This document shows positions 6,266 through 13,723 of a DNA stretch of 16,539 nucleotides, one piece after another. The position numbers were made by a program, and so were the translations under genes. Under the pieces are notes generated by a model, which was given only the letters and a program-made list of their open reading frames with translations, had not been told where the DNA came from and made no database searches. The stretch is from Methylococcaceae bacterium. GTDB lineage: Bacteria; Pseudomonadota; Gammaproteobacteria; Methylococcales; Methylomonadaceae. Numbering within the stretch: position 1 is the first letter of the stretch; the number at the start of each line of letters is the position of its first letter. The stretch spans positions 1 through 16,539 of the forward strand of contig SXIZ01000190.1 in NCBI GenBank assembly GCA_005779525.1. The letters are read 5' to 3'.

Positions 6266-8092
6266 TTATGCGGCACCACTAGCGCGCGATTCACGCTTAC
6301 GATCATTTTCGGTCAAGAATTTTTTGCGTAAGCGAATAGTGACTGGCGTAACTTCCACCAACTCATCTTCATCAATAAACTCTAAAGCTTGCTCTAAAGT
6401 CATTTTTTGAATTGGACTTAAAGTCAAAGCTTCATCGGAGCCTGAAGCACGCATATTGGTTAACTGTTTAGCTTTAGTAGGATTGACCACCAAATCATTA
6501 GAGCGTGAATGAATTCCGACCAACATGCCTTCATAGACTTCATCACCATGTGTCAGGAATAAGTCACCGCGCTCTTGCAGACCAAACAATCCAAAGGCAA
6601 CCGCTTTGCCAGCCACCATAGAAATCATTACCCCGCGGGTACGTGTTCCTACACCACCTGACTTCATCGGACCGTAATGATCAAATACATGATACAAAAG
6701 ACCTGAACCTGACGTAGCGGTCATAAATTCGGTTTGAAAGCCAATTAAGCCTCGCGACGGCATGACATATTCCAAACGTACTCGGCCTTTACCATCGGGT
6801 ACCATGTTTTGCAGGTCGCCTTTACGCTCCCCCATTTTTTCCATGATAGACCCTTGATGCTCTTCTTCAACTTCAATAGTCACCATTTCAAAGGGCTCAG
6901 ACTTCACGCCATCAATTTCTTTGATGATCACTTCAGGTCGAGAAACACCGAGCTCAAAACCTTCGCGTCGCATATTTTCGATCAACACCGATAAATGCAA
7001 CTCGCCACGACCAGAAACTTTAAATTTATCTGGATCCCCAGTATCTTCAACGCGTAACGCGACGTTGTGCTGCAATTCTTTCTCTAAACGCTCACGAATT
7101 TGTCTAGACGTTACAAACTTGCCTTCACGACCTGCAAAAGGCGAGTTGTTGACTTGAAACGTCATACTCACGGTAGGTTCGTCTACTGATAACGGCGGTA
7201 ACGCCTCTTGCGCATCGGGATGACACAAGGTATCGGAAATATCCAGTTTATCTATCCCGACAAACGCAATAATATCTCCCGCTTGCGCCTGTGGTACCTC
7301 AACACGTTCCAAACCATGAAAACCAAATACTTTGAGCATACGTAACCCTGTACGTACCGTGCCATCAGCTTTGACTATCACGAGAGGGGTATTGGATTTC
7401 ACCGCACCACGCTGAATTCGACCAATACCGATAACGCCCGTATAAGTATTAAAATCCAAGCTGGAAACTTGCATTTGGAACGGTCCTTCCAAATCCACCG
7501 CAGGAGGATTCACTTTGTCGACAATCGTTTGAAATAACGGCCCCATATCACCTGAAGTGACATCGCTTTCCAAGCCTGCATAGCCATTAATAGCCGAGGT
7601 GTATACTATTGGAAAATCCAGCTGTTCATCGGTAGCACCAAGGCGATCAAACAGATCAAAGGTCTGATCAACCACCCAATCAGGACGTGCACCGGGACGA
7701 TCAATTTTGTTAATGACCACAATTGGCTTTAAACCTAAGGCAAAGGCTTTTTGGGTCACAAAACGCGTTTGCGGCATCGGCCCATCAACCGCATCGACCA
7801 ATAATAATACCGAGTCGACCATGGACAACACGCGCTCAACTTCACCACCAAAGTCAGCATGTCCTGGGGTATCTACGATATTGATATGATATCCATTCCA
7901 ATCTAAGGCGGTATTTTTGGCCAAAATGGTAATTCCGCGCTCTTTTTCGATAGCATTGGAATCCATGACCCGCTCGGTGATTTTTTCATGCTCCGCAAAA
8001 GTGCCGGACTGCTGAAGTAATTTATCAACCAACGTGGTTTTGCCGTGGTCAACGTGTGCAATAATTGCGATATTTCTTAATTTCTGTATCAC
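6266..8092 (-). CDS. typA: Translational GTPase TypA/BipA
   Basis: TypA (BipA) is a ribosome-associated GTPase of the EF-G type, linked in other bacteria to ribosome assembly and stress or low-temperature growth. The 608-residue length is standard. G motifs are AHVDHGKT (12-19), DTPGH (74-78) and NKID (128-131). The switch region EKERGITI (49-56), beta-barrel and EF-G III/V-like domains follow, and the C-terminal half includes GRGELHLSVLIENMRREGFE. The start is GTG at 8092, giving the usual family start (M)IQKLRNIAIIAHVDHGKT; no in-frame ATG competes and no strong Shine-Dalgarno is visible. It appears to be a single-gene unit with its own terminator. Confidence 0.97.
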   Translation of the reverse strand: MIQKLRNIAIIAHVDHGKTTLVDKLLQQSGTFAEHEKITERVMDSNAIEKERGITILAKNTALDWNGYHINIVDTPGHADFGGEVERVLSMVDSVLLLVDAVDGPMPQTRFVTQKAFALGLKPIVVINKIDRPGARPDWVVDQTFDLFDRLGATDEQLDFPIVYTSAINGYAGLESDVTSGDMGPLFQTIVDKVNPPAVDLEGPFQMQVSSLDFNTYTGVIGIGRIQRGAVKSNTPLVIVKADGTVRTGLRMLKVFGFHGLERVEVPQAQAGDIIAFVGIDKLDISDTLCHPDAQEALPPLSVDEPTVSMTFQVNNSPFAGREGKFVTSRQIRERLEKELQHNVALRVEDTGDPDKFKVSGRGELHLSVLIENMRREGFELGVSRPEVIIKEIDGVKSEPFEMVTIEVEEEHQGSIMEKMGERKGDLQNMVPDGKGRVRLEYVMPSRGLIGFQTEFMTATSGSGLLYHVFDHYGPMKSGGVGTRTRGVMISMVAGKAVAFGLFGLQERGDLFLTHGDEVYEGMLVGIHSRSNDLVVNPTKAKQLTNMRASGSDEALTLSPIQKMTLEQALEFIDEDELVEVTPVTIRLRKKFLTENDRKRESRASGAA

Positions 8093-8163
8093 TGGATTTA
8101 CTTAACGATAATTTAACAACTGGTTTTGATGTAATACACTTTAGCGTGCATAGATCATGCGTT

Positions 8164-8178
8164 AACAAGTTTCTTGTT
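8164..8178. promoter_or_regulatory. Short perfect palindrome upstream of typA
   Basis: AACAAG-TTT-CTTGTT is a perfect 6-bp dyad with a 3-base centre, about 72-86 bases before the typA GTG. The 198-base gap between the methyltransferase and typA is AT-rich and should hold the typA promoter, but I found no -35/-10 pair good enough to call. The dyad could be an operator or a small RNA hairpin. Confidence 0.25.
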
Positions 8179-8220
8179 GCTAGCTAGAGGCTAATAACTT
8201 TAGAAAATTTTAAAACATAA

Positions 8221-8264
8221 AAGCCGCCATCATAGCACGATAAGCCAAATCAAGTCCGCAGCTT
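8221..8264 (-). terminator. Weak candidate terminator after the methyltransferase gene
   Basis: On the minus strand AAGCTGC (8264-8258) can pair with GCGGCTT (8227-8221) around a long loop of about 30 bases. A T-rich tail follows (TTTTATGTTTT). The loop is long for an intrinsic terminator, so this is tentative. Confidence 0.25.
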
Positions 8265-8290
8265 ATTAAAATTTAGTTGCACAGATCAGA

Positions 8291-8875
8291 CTAGATAGAC
8301 TTACTCCCTATAAACTGTGCCTCATTGCGTAACCCCCTATTTAAATCTCCAAGCCGCGCATATTCTCGATAAAAACACAGCTGTAATGACGAAAATAACG
8401 TTAATAACTCCCCGGGTGCTAATAAATAGTCTGGATTTTTCGGACCCTGGTTACGAGTTTTTGCTTGAGTAAATGTTTGGTAAAACACTAAACCTCCCGG
8501 ATTTAAGGCACTAACTAAAGCCGGAATAAGCTTTCTATCTAAATAATGCTGCACCACAATCACATCAAAATGCAATCCTGTAAAACTTTTGGCATCAATA
8601 TCACTCACTCTAGCATTAATAGCTAAGCCTTGCTCTGCAGCACGAGCCTGCAAACTGCTAATGGCAAAGTTAGAAATATCCCAAGCGCTCACCGTCAAAC
8701 CACACTTGGCTAAAAACAAAGCGCTCGCTCCTAAGCCACACGCCAGGTCCAAGGCGTTACCCGCCGCAGGTAGCAGAAAGTCATTTTCAACTAAAACCTG
8801 AGCAGGGCGTTGACTTTGACGCGTAATCTCCGTCAAATCTAATGCTACATAATGCGCATTCCATTTAGCTTGCAT
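8291..8875 (-). CDS. Class I SAM-dependent methyltransferase (TehB-like fold, substrate unknown)
   Basis: The 194-residue product has the Rossmann-type SAM-binding motif ALDLACGLGAS (41-51), the acidic end of strand beta-2 at Asp66 (AWDIS), and DVIVVQHYLDR (104-114) at motif IV. NPGGLVFYQTF (125-135) and a GPKNPDYLLAPGELL stretch (144-158) follow. This layout is typical of small methyltransferases often labelled TehB-like. The substrate cannot be read from the sequence, and tellurite resistance should not be assumed. The frame opens further upstream, with a start at 8893 that would overlap the lysR stop as TGATG. I chose the ATG at 8875 because AGGAAG lies about 8 bases before it and MQAKWNAHY matches family starts. 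It lies 17 bases after lysR and probably shares its transcript. Confidence 0.85.
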   Translation of the reverse strand: MQAKWNAHYVALDLTEITRQSQRPAQVLVENDFLLPAAGNALDLACGLGASALFLAKCGLTVSAWDISNFAISSLQARAAEQGLAINARVSDIDAKSFTGLHFDVIVVQHYLDRKLIPALVSALNPGGLVFYQTFTQAKTRNQGPKNPDYLLAPGELLTLFSSLQLCFYREYARLGDLNRGLRNEAQFIGSKSI

Positions 8876-8892
8876 CTCGCTTCCTGAAAGCA

Positions 8893-9798
8893 TCAGCGCC
8901 CGGACATGCCGACCTGAGATGGCAACCACCCCTGCAAAAATTCTAGAAAGATACGTACTTTAGCTGATAAGTATTTTCGGTGTGGATACACCGCATGTAC
9001 GTCCAAAGGTAAGCGCGTGTAATTTTGCAGCACCACTTGTAATCGGTTTTTTTGAATATCTAAACCTACAATATATTTAGGCAGCATGACCAAGCCCATA
9101 TCATTAATCGCCGCAACTCGAATAGCATCCGCGACATTAGACTGCATCCGACCATTGACCTTAATTAAATGACTGCCATCTTCGCTATTAAACTGCCAGT
9201 GATCTCTGGGCTCAATTGCCCAATTAATTAAGCAACTATGCTCTACCAATGCCTCAGGAGTTTGTGGAATACCATGTTGCAGTAAATAATTCGGTGAAGC
9301 ACACACCACCATCGGCGAGGAGGCAATTTTACGTGCCACCATACTGGTATCAAACAGATTTCCAAGGTGTATGGCAAGATCAATACCATCCTCAATCACA
9401 TCGACAATATGGCTTTGCAAGACCAAGTCAACACTGACATCGGTATGTATACGCAAAAACTCAGCAATAGCGGCTGAAATATGCGTAGCGCCGATTACTG
9501 GCGGAGCGCTGATCTTTAATACGCCACGCGCACTGGTCTGCATATGTGTAACGGCAGATTCCATTTCCTCAATTTCCATCAACACTTGTTGACAGCGCTC
9601 TAAATAGGATGCGCCCACTTCGGTCAAACTTAAACTACGCGTTGTTCTATTAAATAAGCGAGTCCCTAAACTACTTTCTAGCTGCATGATATGCTTGGTT
9701 GCCATTGCTCTTGAGATTCCCAAATCTCCCGCACCACCAGCAAAACTTCCGGCTTTCGCGACCCGCACGAATACGCTCATACTGGTTAATTTATCCAT
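8893..9798 (-). CDS. LysR-type transcriptional regulator
   Basis: The 301 residues have the usual LysR layout. An N-terminal winged helix-turn-helix occupies about residues 1-60 (MDKLTSMSVFVRVAKAGSF, then ISRAMATKHIMQLESSLGTRLFNRTTRSLSLTE). A linker helix follows, then a two-lobed periplasmic-binding-like effector domain (from about residue 90, GVLKISAPPVIG). The start and LFNRTTR motif resemble the large CrgA/DmlR-like subgroup, whose effectors vary. The target is unknown. Possible targets are its own promoter, the downstream methyltransferase and the divergent small gene. Inverted repeats lie 25-74 bases upstream (9823-9872), a common place for LysR sites. The start is ATG with a weak purine-rich region before it. 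Confidence 0.93.
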   Translation of the reverse strand: MDKLTSMSVFVRVAKAGSFAGGAGDLGISRAMATKHIMQLESSLGTRLFNRTTRSLSLTEVGASYLERCQQVLMEIEEMESAVTHMQTSARGVLKISAPPVIGATHISAAIAEFLRIHTDVSVDLVLQSHIVDVIEDGIDLAIHLGNLFDTSMVARKIASSPMVVCASPNYLLQHGIPQTPEALVEHSCLINWAIEPRDHWQFNSEDGSHLIKVNGRMQSNVADAIRVAAINDMGLVMLPKYIVGLDIQKNRLQVVLQNYTRLPLDVHAVYPHRKYLSAKVRIFLEFLQGWLPSQVGMSGR

Positions 9799-9822
9799 AA
9801 TCTCTGGCCTTACCTACCCATA

Positions 9823-9872
9823 ATTGTCAAATTAAAAACAATGTCGCCTATGGCGAGCATTAATACGACATT
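9823..9872. promoter_or_regulatory. Cluster of inverted repeats upstream of lysR, candidate LysR operator
   Basis: Three perfect dyads lie within 50 bases: ATTGT-N10-ACAAT (9823-9842), TCGCC-TAT-GGCGA (9844-9856) and AATGTCG-N19-CGACATT (9840-9846 with 9866-9872). They sit 25-74 bases before the lysR ATG, where LysR-type proteins commonly bind for autoregulation. Binding is inferred. The 329-base gap 9799-10127 otherwise holds the CRP-like site and promoter of the divergent small gene. Confidence 0.4.
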
Positions 9873-9989
9873 CAACCCTAAGCTATACCTTAAACAGCAC
9901 GCCAAAAATCAAGACACATCAAACAGAGCTCAATAGAACAGTTATAAAACATAAACCTAAACTGAACACATTATACCCAGAAAAATATT

Positions 9990-10005
9990 TGTGATTTTTA
10001 TCGCA
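9990..10005 (+). promoter_or_regulatory. CRP-like binding site upstream of the small membrane-protein gene
   Basis: TGTGA-TTTTTA-TCGCA matches the CRP consensus TGTGA-N6-TCACA at 9 of 10 defined bases and is flanked by A/T. It also resembles an FNR site but with more mismatches. Its centre is about 48 bases before the predicted start near 10046, close to but not exactly at the classical class II position. Confidence 0.45.
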
Positions 10006-10012
10006 ATTTTTC

Positions 10013-10039
10013 TTGACATTATATTTATTTCTATATGGT
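10013..10039 (+). promoter_or_regulatory. Candidate plus-strand promoter
   Basis: A perfect -35 hexamer TTGACA (10013-10018) is followed after 15 bases by TATGGT (10034-10039, 4 of 6). AT-rich DNA lies upstream. The spacing is short, so a neighbouring -10 may be used. This is the only good plus-strand promoter candidate I found, and it faces the small reading frame and its terminator. Confidence 0.45.
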
Positions 10040-10127
10040 AAACAATGAATTTAATATTGCGCATATTGTTTACGAGAAAATACTCTGTATAGTTATCTCC
10101 AACGCAAACGATTTGACGGAAATATTA

Positions 10128-10280
10128 ATGCAAAGTTATAACAAAGATATTGTGCTTGGTTTGATTTTTATAATCGGGATCTGGTGTTTTCTATCCGCAC
10201 AATTTATCTTTTCGACCCTGTTATTCGCTGCAGCGGCAATTTATAGCAACATGACACCACATGTCCGCTTAAACCGCTAA
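10128..10280 (+). CDS. Small hydrophobic membrane protein, 50 residues, unknown function
   Basis: From the ATG at 10128 the frame encodes 50 residues starting MQSYNKDIVLGLIFIIGIW. Residues about 8-40 are almost entirely hydrophobic, enough for one long or two short membrane helices. A short basic tail ends HVRLNR. An upstream in-frame ATG at 10035 would give 81 residues, but it lies inside the predicted -10 region, while the inner ATG has GACGGAAAT a few bases before it. I do not recognise the family. Support for a real gene is contextual: a CRP-like site, a TTGACA promoter and a strong terminator on the same strand, in a window where every other sizeable gene is on the minus strand. It could instead be part of a regulatory RNA. 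Confidence 0.5.
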   Translation: MQSYNKDIVLGLIFIIGIWCFLSAQFIFSTLLFAAAAIYSNMTPHVRLNR

Positions 10281-10347
10281 CGCTTAAACTTTTTTCATAC
10301 CTCCCTAAGTTAACTCTAGACAGAATCTCCTCATATAATTCTGTATC

Positions 10348-10381
10348 GCCTCGCCAGAGCAATCTGTCGGGGCATTTTTTT
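10348..10381 (+). terminator. Strong rho-independent terminator, plus strand
   Basis: The stem GCCTCG-C-CAGA pairs with TCTG-T-CGGGGC (10348-10373): 6 bp including one G-U pair, a C-T mismatch, then 4 bp. A GCAA tetraloop closes it and seven T's follow (10375-10381). It ends the small plus-strand unit 68 bases after its stop. The T-tract touches the stop codon of the converging dehydratase gene. Read on the minus strand the hairpin has no T-tract, so it serves mainly the plus strand. Confidence 0.85.
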
Positions 10382-12218
10382 AGTGATTACACAGCGTCCG
10401 TTTTAATTCAGGGACTACCTGACATAAATTACGCTCCAATGCTATAGCCTCACCACTTTCAGCACACACAGCCAATAATTGATTTAATGCCGCCCAAAAG
10501 ACTTCGCTGTCATATTCAGGCGCTTTAGCGAGTAACAGTTTTTCATAGCCCGTCCCCATCAAGGCTTCATTCTTATAAAACAACTCTTCATGCATTTTTT
10601 CACCTGGACGTAAGCCGATATACTCTATGGCAATATCCACATTGGGCTGCTTACCACTTAATAAAATCATCTGCTCGGCCAGATAAGCAATTTTGACCGG
10701 TTCCCCCATATCTAAAACAAAGATCTCCCCGCCTTTACCAATAGTCTCCGCTTTCATGATCAACTGACACGCCTCAGGGATGGTCATAAAATAACGACTG
10801 ACTTCACGATGCGTAACGGTAACAGGCCCACCCGCTTTAATTTGATCTCTAAAAACAGGCACCACACTGCCTGCTGAATCTAGCACATTTCCAAAACGCA
10901 CCGTCATAAAACGTGTGCTATGACAATTATTCAAATGTTGACACAACATTTCTGCGGCACGCTTAGTGGCCCCCATCACATTTTCAGGATTCACCGCTTT
11001 ATCAGTTGAAATTAGCACAAAGCGATCAACTTCTGCAGCTATCGCAGCTTCAGCAACAATGCGGGTACCCAAAATATTATTAGCCACCGCTTGCTGAATC
11101 TGTTTTTCCAATAATGGCACGTGCTTATAGGCAGCCGCATGAAACACCACATCCGGGCGGTAGCGCTGAAAACAGCGCTCAACCGCGGCCTTATCGGTCA
11201 CATCCCCAAGAACTGCCTCATAATTAAGCAGCGGAAAAACACTTTTGAGCTCGGTATCCAAACGGAATAAATTGAACTCGGATTGATCATAAATAATTAA
11301 CAACCGGGGATTAATCCGCGCCACTTGTTTACACAATTCCGAACCGATGGAGCCACCTCCGCCCGTCACTAAAATACATTTATCTTTCAGACTTTCAGAA
11401 ATCGCCGTCCAATTTAAACGGATTGGCTCCCGCCCTAAAATATCTTTAATCGAAACATCACGTAACGTCCCTCCAGAAACCTGACAACTCAACATTTCCT
11501 TGAGTGATGGCAGGGTCAAAAACGGTATATGGCAACGTTCACAATGGTTAACAATGACCCGCATTTGCGCATCAGTGGCTGAGGGAATAGCAATCAGCAC
11601 GACCGCTATATTTAACTCATCAACCAAACGTGCAATATCAGCGACTTGCCCCAAGACACGCACACCACGAATTTCACAGCGACGCTTAGTCAAATTATCA
11701 TCAACAAAAGCAATGGGGATAAATTTAGACGTATGATCGCCTTGCAGATCTCTGACCAACATCTCACCTGCAACGCCCGCCCCCACTATCAAGGCGCGCT
11801 GCCCGTCAGATTCTTTTAAAACACTTTCTTTCCAAAAGCGATAACAAAAGCGCGGCACACTGACAAACACCAACGATAAAAATACGTATAGCACTAAAAC
11901 CGCCCCTGGCACTCCAGCAAGACGATCATAGAAGAATAAACTCAAGCCGATAAATACGACCCCGACCAAAACGGCTTTTAAAATACGAAATAAATCAGGT
12001 AAAGAAGAAAAGCGCCAAATACCCCGATACAAACCCAGCAACCAAAAGATGGTTGACTGCGACGCTGCGACAAAAAATTGCAACTGCCAGGCACTGACAA
12101 CAAAATCATCTGGTATAGCAAAGTTAAATCTCAACCAATACGCGGCCCACCAAGCCAATAAGACCATGATTAAGTCATGAATAAAAATAGTCGTACGCGA
12201 ACGAAATTTGATTTTCAT
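10380..12218 (-). CDS. wbpM: WbpM/PglF/CapD-type membrane UDP-sugar 4,6-dehydratase
   Basis: The 612 residues fit the long, membrane-anchored 4,6-dehydratases that turn UDP-GlcNAc into UDP-4-keto-6-deoxy-GlcNAc for O-antigen or glycoprotein sugars. About four N-terminal membrane helices (residues 10-125) are followed by a first Rossmann-like domain with VGAGVAG (145-151). The catalytic SDR domain has VTGGGGSIGSEL (284-295) for NAD binding. ISTDKAVNP (403-411) and NVMGATKR (413-420) follow, where Met415 replaces the usual Tyr and Lys419 is kept, a hallmark of this subfamily. LRPGEKMHEEL is at 536-546. The start is ATG with only a weak distant Shine-Dalgarno. It is the last gene of the sugar locus and is separated from the WbpL-like gene by 392 bases with a terminator, so it may have its own promoter. 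Whether the product leads to QuiNAc or FucNAc is not decided here. Confidence 0.92.
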   Translation of the reverse strand: MKIKFRSRTTIFIHDLIMVLLAWWAAYWLRFNFAIPDDFVVSAWQLQFFVAASQSTIFWLLGLYRGIWRFSSLPDLFRILKAVLVGVVFIGLSLFFYDRLAGVPGAVLVLYVFLSLVFVSVPRFCYRFWKESVLKESDGQRALIVGAGVAGEMLVRDLQGDHTSKFIPIAFVDDNLTKRRCEIRGVRVLGQVADIARLVDELNIAVVLIAIPSATDAQMRVIVNHCERCHIPFLTLPSLKEMLSCQVSGGTLRDVSIKDILGREPIRLNWTAISESLKDKCILVTGGGGSIGSELCKQVARINPRLLIIYDQSEFNLFRLDTELKSVFPLLNYEAVLGDVTDKAAVERCFQRYRPDVVFHAAAYKHVPLLEKQIQQAVANNILGTRIVAEAAIAAEVDRFVLISTDKAVNPENVMGATKRAAEMLCQHLNNCHSTRFMTVRFGNVLDSAGSVVPVFRDQIKAGGPVTVTHREVSRYFMTIPEACQLIMKAETIGKGGEIFVLDMGEPVKIAYLAEQMILLSGKQPNVDIAIEYIGLRPGEKMHEELFYKNEALMGTGYEKLLLAKAPEYDSEVFWAALNQLLAVCAESGEAIALERNLCQVVPELKRTLCNH

Positions 12219-12290
12219 GTAAAACTAAACCTTAGGACCTGCTAAAGCAGCATCCGAGCGATGTCGCAACCTAGAACCCAGATTACGAAC

Positions 12291-12328
12291 CCAAAAAACT
12301 TAAAAAATTGGTTAGACCTACACCAATT
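12291..12328 (-). terminator. Candidate rho-independent terminator between the WbpL- and WbpM-like genes
   Basis: On the minus strand AATTGGT (12328-12322) pairs perfectly with ACCAATT (12312-12306) around a 9-base loop. It is followed by TTTTAAGTTTTTT. The stem is AT-rich and only 7 bp, so termination may be partial. It would end transcripts from the WbpL-like gene about 280 bases after its stop and leave the WbpM-like gene needing its own promoter or read-through. Confidence 0.5.
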
Positions 12329-12438
12329 GCTTAACCTAAACCACATAGAATACCCGTATCTATTCCAGGCATTTATTTTTTTGGCACCGTACTGGAAAAA
12401 GCAAACGCATTCAGCATGGTGACTACCTTCGCGCAATA

Positions 12439-12588
12439 ATGACTTACTCTATAAACGCCTCATTTCAAACTCTGGGTAGAGAAGTACGATCTGCAGCCCA
12501 CAGTAAAACACTCAAAGCCCTGAAACATTAAGCTTACTCAAATTGCGATATTGCATTTGTGCTTGATCAAATCCCAGGATTCAACTGA
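12439..12588 (+). pseudogene. Possible decayed DUF1127/YjiS-like small gene
   Basis: A plus-strand frame from ATG 12439 gives 30 residues (start MTYSINASFQTLGREVRSA), then TAA at 12529-12531. It then stays open in the same frame for 18 more residues (ending DIAFVLDQIPGFN) to TGA at 12586-12588. Reading through the stop gives 49 positions, about the usual DUF1127 length. The KTLKAL ... DI-A-F-V-L-DQI pattern loosely follows the family's RTLxxL ... DIGLxRxxI pattern, with one residue fewer between the two blocks. There is no Shine-Dalgarno or clear promoter. The match is by eye only. This is the one coding-like trace in the 392-base gap 12219-12610, apart from the minus-strand terminator at 12291-12328. 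Confidence 0.25.
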
Positions 12589-12610
12589 TACACACCTTCC
12601 TATCGAGCTA

Positions 12611-13591
12611 TTATCCGTGCATTCGTCCTGCTCGAAATCCGTATGCTAACCCGATGAGTGGCAAATATGCAATCAGCAAGTACACCCAAGCAAACTTAGG
12701 ATAATAACTTGCCAGCATTGCCAACGGAAATAAAAATAAAATATTTATGCCACAGACTACCGCAATCACTTTGAGATGACCATAACGTTTAGCCGCGTGT
12801 TGATAGGCATGAGAACAATGCGCTTGATAAAATTTTTGCCCACTGACGATACGTTGCACTAAAGTCAGGGTTGCATCCACCACAAACACAGCAAATGCAA
12901 TCAAGCCTGCACAACCTATTGCCAAATCAGTCTGGGCGGCTAGTAGAATCAACACCCCCAAGATAAAACCGAGATAACCACTGCCAACATCGCCCATAAA
13001 AATTTTAGCGGGCGGCCAATTCCACACTAAAAATCCTATACTAACACTCGCTAAACTTATAGATAATAACGCGAGCGGGGTATTAGTGTGCCACAGTAAA
13101 TATCCCAATATACTGGCAACAAAAACGGCCTCAACCCCTGCAATGCCGTCAATACCATCCATGAAATTAAATAAATTAATACACCACGTGATAAAGAGCA
13201 CCGCAACACCATACCCCAACCACGCTGTGAAAATAAACTCCGGCGCAGGTAGGCAATAAACCGCTGCGGAACTGGCAGCTAACTGCACCAGCATCCTCCA
13301 GCGTGCTGGCACATGCCGATGATCATCCATAAATCCCACACCCGCAATCGCCAACCCAATGATTAGACTAGCGAAGTACTGTAAATTTATCTGCTGGGTA
13401 AAAAAATAATATCCTCCAAGTAACACATAGGCCAGCACACTCCCCAGCCCTCCCCCGCGAGGCGTCGGAATACTATGCGAACTCCGTGCATTGGGGGCAT
13501 CCAATAAATGTTGCTGAGCATAGCGTCTAATCAGCCCAACCAGGATTACAGTGAAGCCACATTGAAAAAGGGTTATGACAAAAAGCGACAT
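12611..13591 (-). CDS. wbpL: WbpL/WecA-family polyprenyl-phosphate sugar-1-phosphate transferase
   Basis: This integral membrane enzyme starts glycan assembly by moving a sugar-1-phosphate, probably an N-acetylated 6-deoxyhexosamine, from UDP to undecaprenyl phosphate. The 326 residues contain about ten membrane segments and the family motifs in order: SSHSIPTPRGGG (37-48), FMDD (87-90; the DD pair binds metal), NLFNFMDGIDG (139-149), KIFMGDVGSG (196-205) and the cytosolic AHCSHAYQ (257-264), which matches the HxH-type motif of WbpL/WecA. The sugar preference is inferred from the WbpV- and WbpM-like neighbours, so a GlcNAc-specific enzyme is not excluded. The start is ATG, 132 bases after the epimerase stop. 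A near-palindrome ACCTAGATCCAGGT lies at 13603-13616, just upstream. Confidence 0.92.
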   Translation of the reverse strand: MSLFVITLFQCGFTVILVGLIRRYAQQHLLDAPNARSSHSIPTPRGGGLGSVLAYVLLGGYYFFTQQINLQYFASLIIGLAIAGVGFMDDHRHVPARWRMLVQLAASSAAVYCLPAPEFIFTAWLGYGVAVLFITWCINLFNFMDGIDGIAGVEAVFVASILGYLLWHTNTPLALLSISLASVSIGFLVWNWPPAKIFMGDVGSGYLGFILGVLILLAAQTDLAIGCAGLIAFAVFVVDATLTLVQRIVSGQKFYQAHCSHAYQHAAKRYGHLKVIAVVCGINILFLFPLAMLASYYPKFAWVYLLIAYLPLIGLAYGFRAGRMHG

Positions 13592-13723
13592 CGATTGCGT
13601 CTACCTAGATCCAGGTTAGGTTGTATTTGCTGTATTTTTGGCTAGCGCTACAGAATTACATAGCTGCCTAGAAAATCTGCGTTTGCTTAATAATTGCGCG
13701 TCAGTTTTGACCATGCACCCCCC

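Noticed and set aside
8876..8929. Longer methyltransferase form overlapping the lysR end
   Set aside because: The extra residues are lysR-coding DNA in another frame, and AGGAAG points to the ATG at 8875.
10035..10127. 81-residue form of the plus-strand small protein
   Set aside because: Its ATG falls inside the predicted -10 region, so it would not be on the transcript; the inner ATG has a better upstream sequence.
12242..12436. 64-residue minus-strand frame in the wbpL-wbpM gap
   Set aside because: Cys/Trp/Phe-rich sequence with no family resemblance; a terminator hairpin lies inside it and no good Shine-Dalgarno precedes it. Probably chance.
12350..12439. Plus-strand fragment reading IPVSIPGIYFFGTVL, faintly like a PEP-CTERM sorting tail
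   Set aside because: It lacks a start codon, the basic C-terminal end and any upstream protein, and a stop lies just before it. The resemblance is too weak to call.
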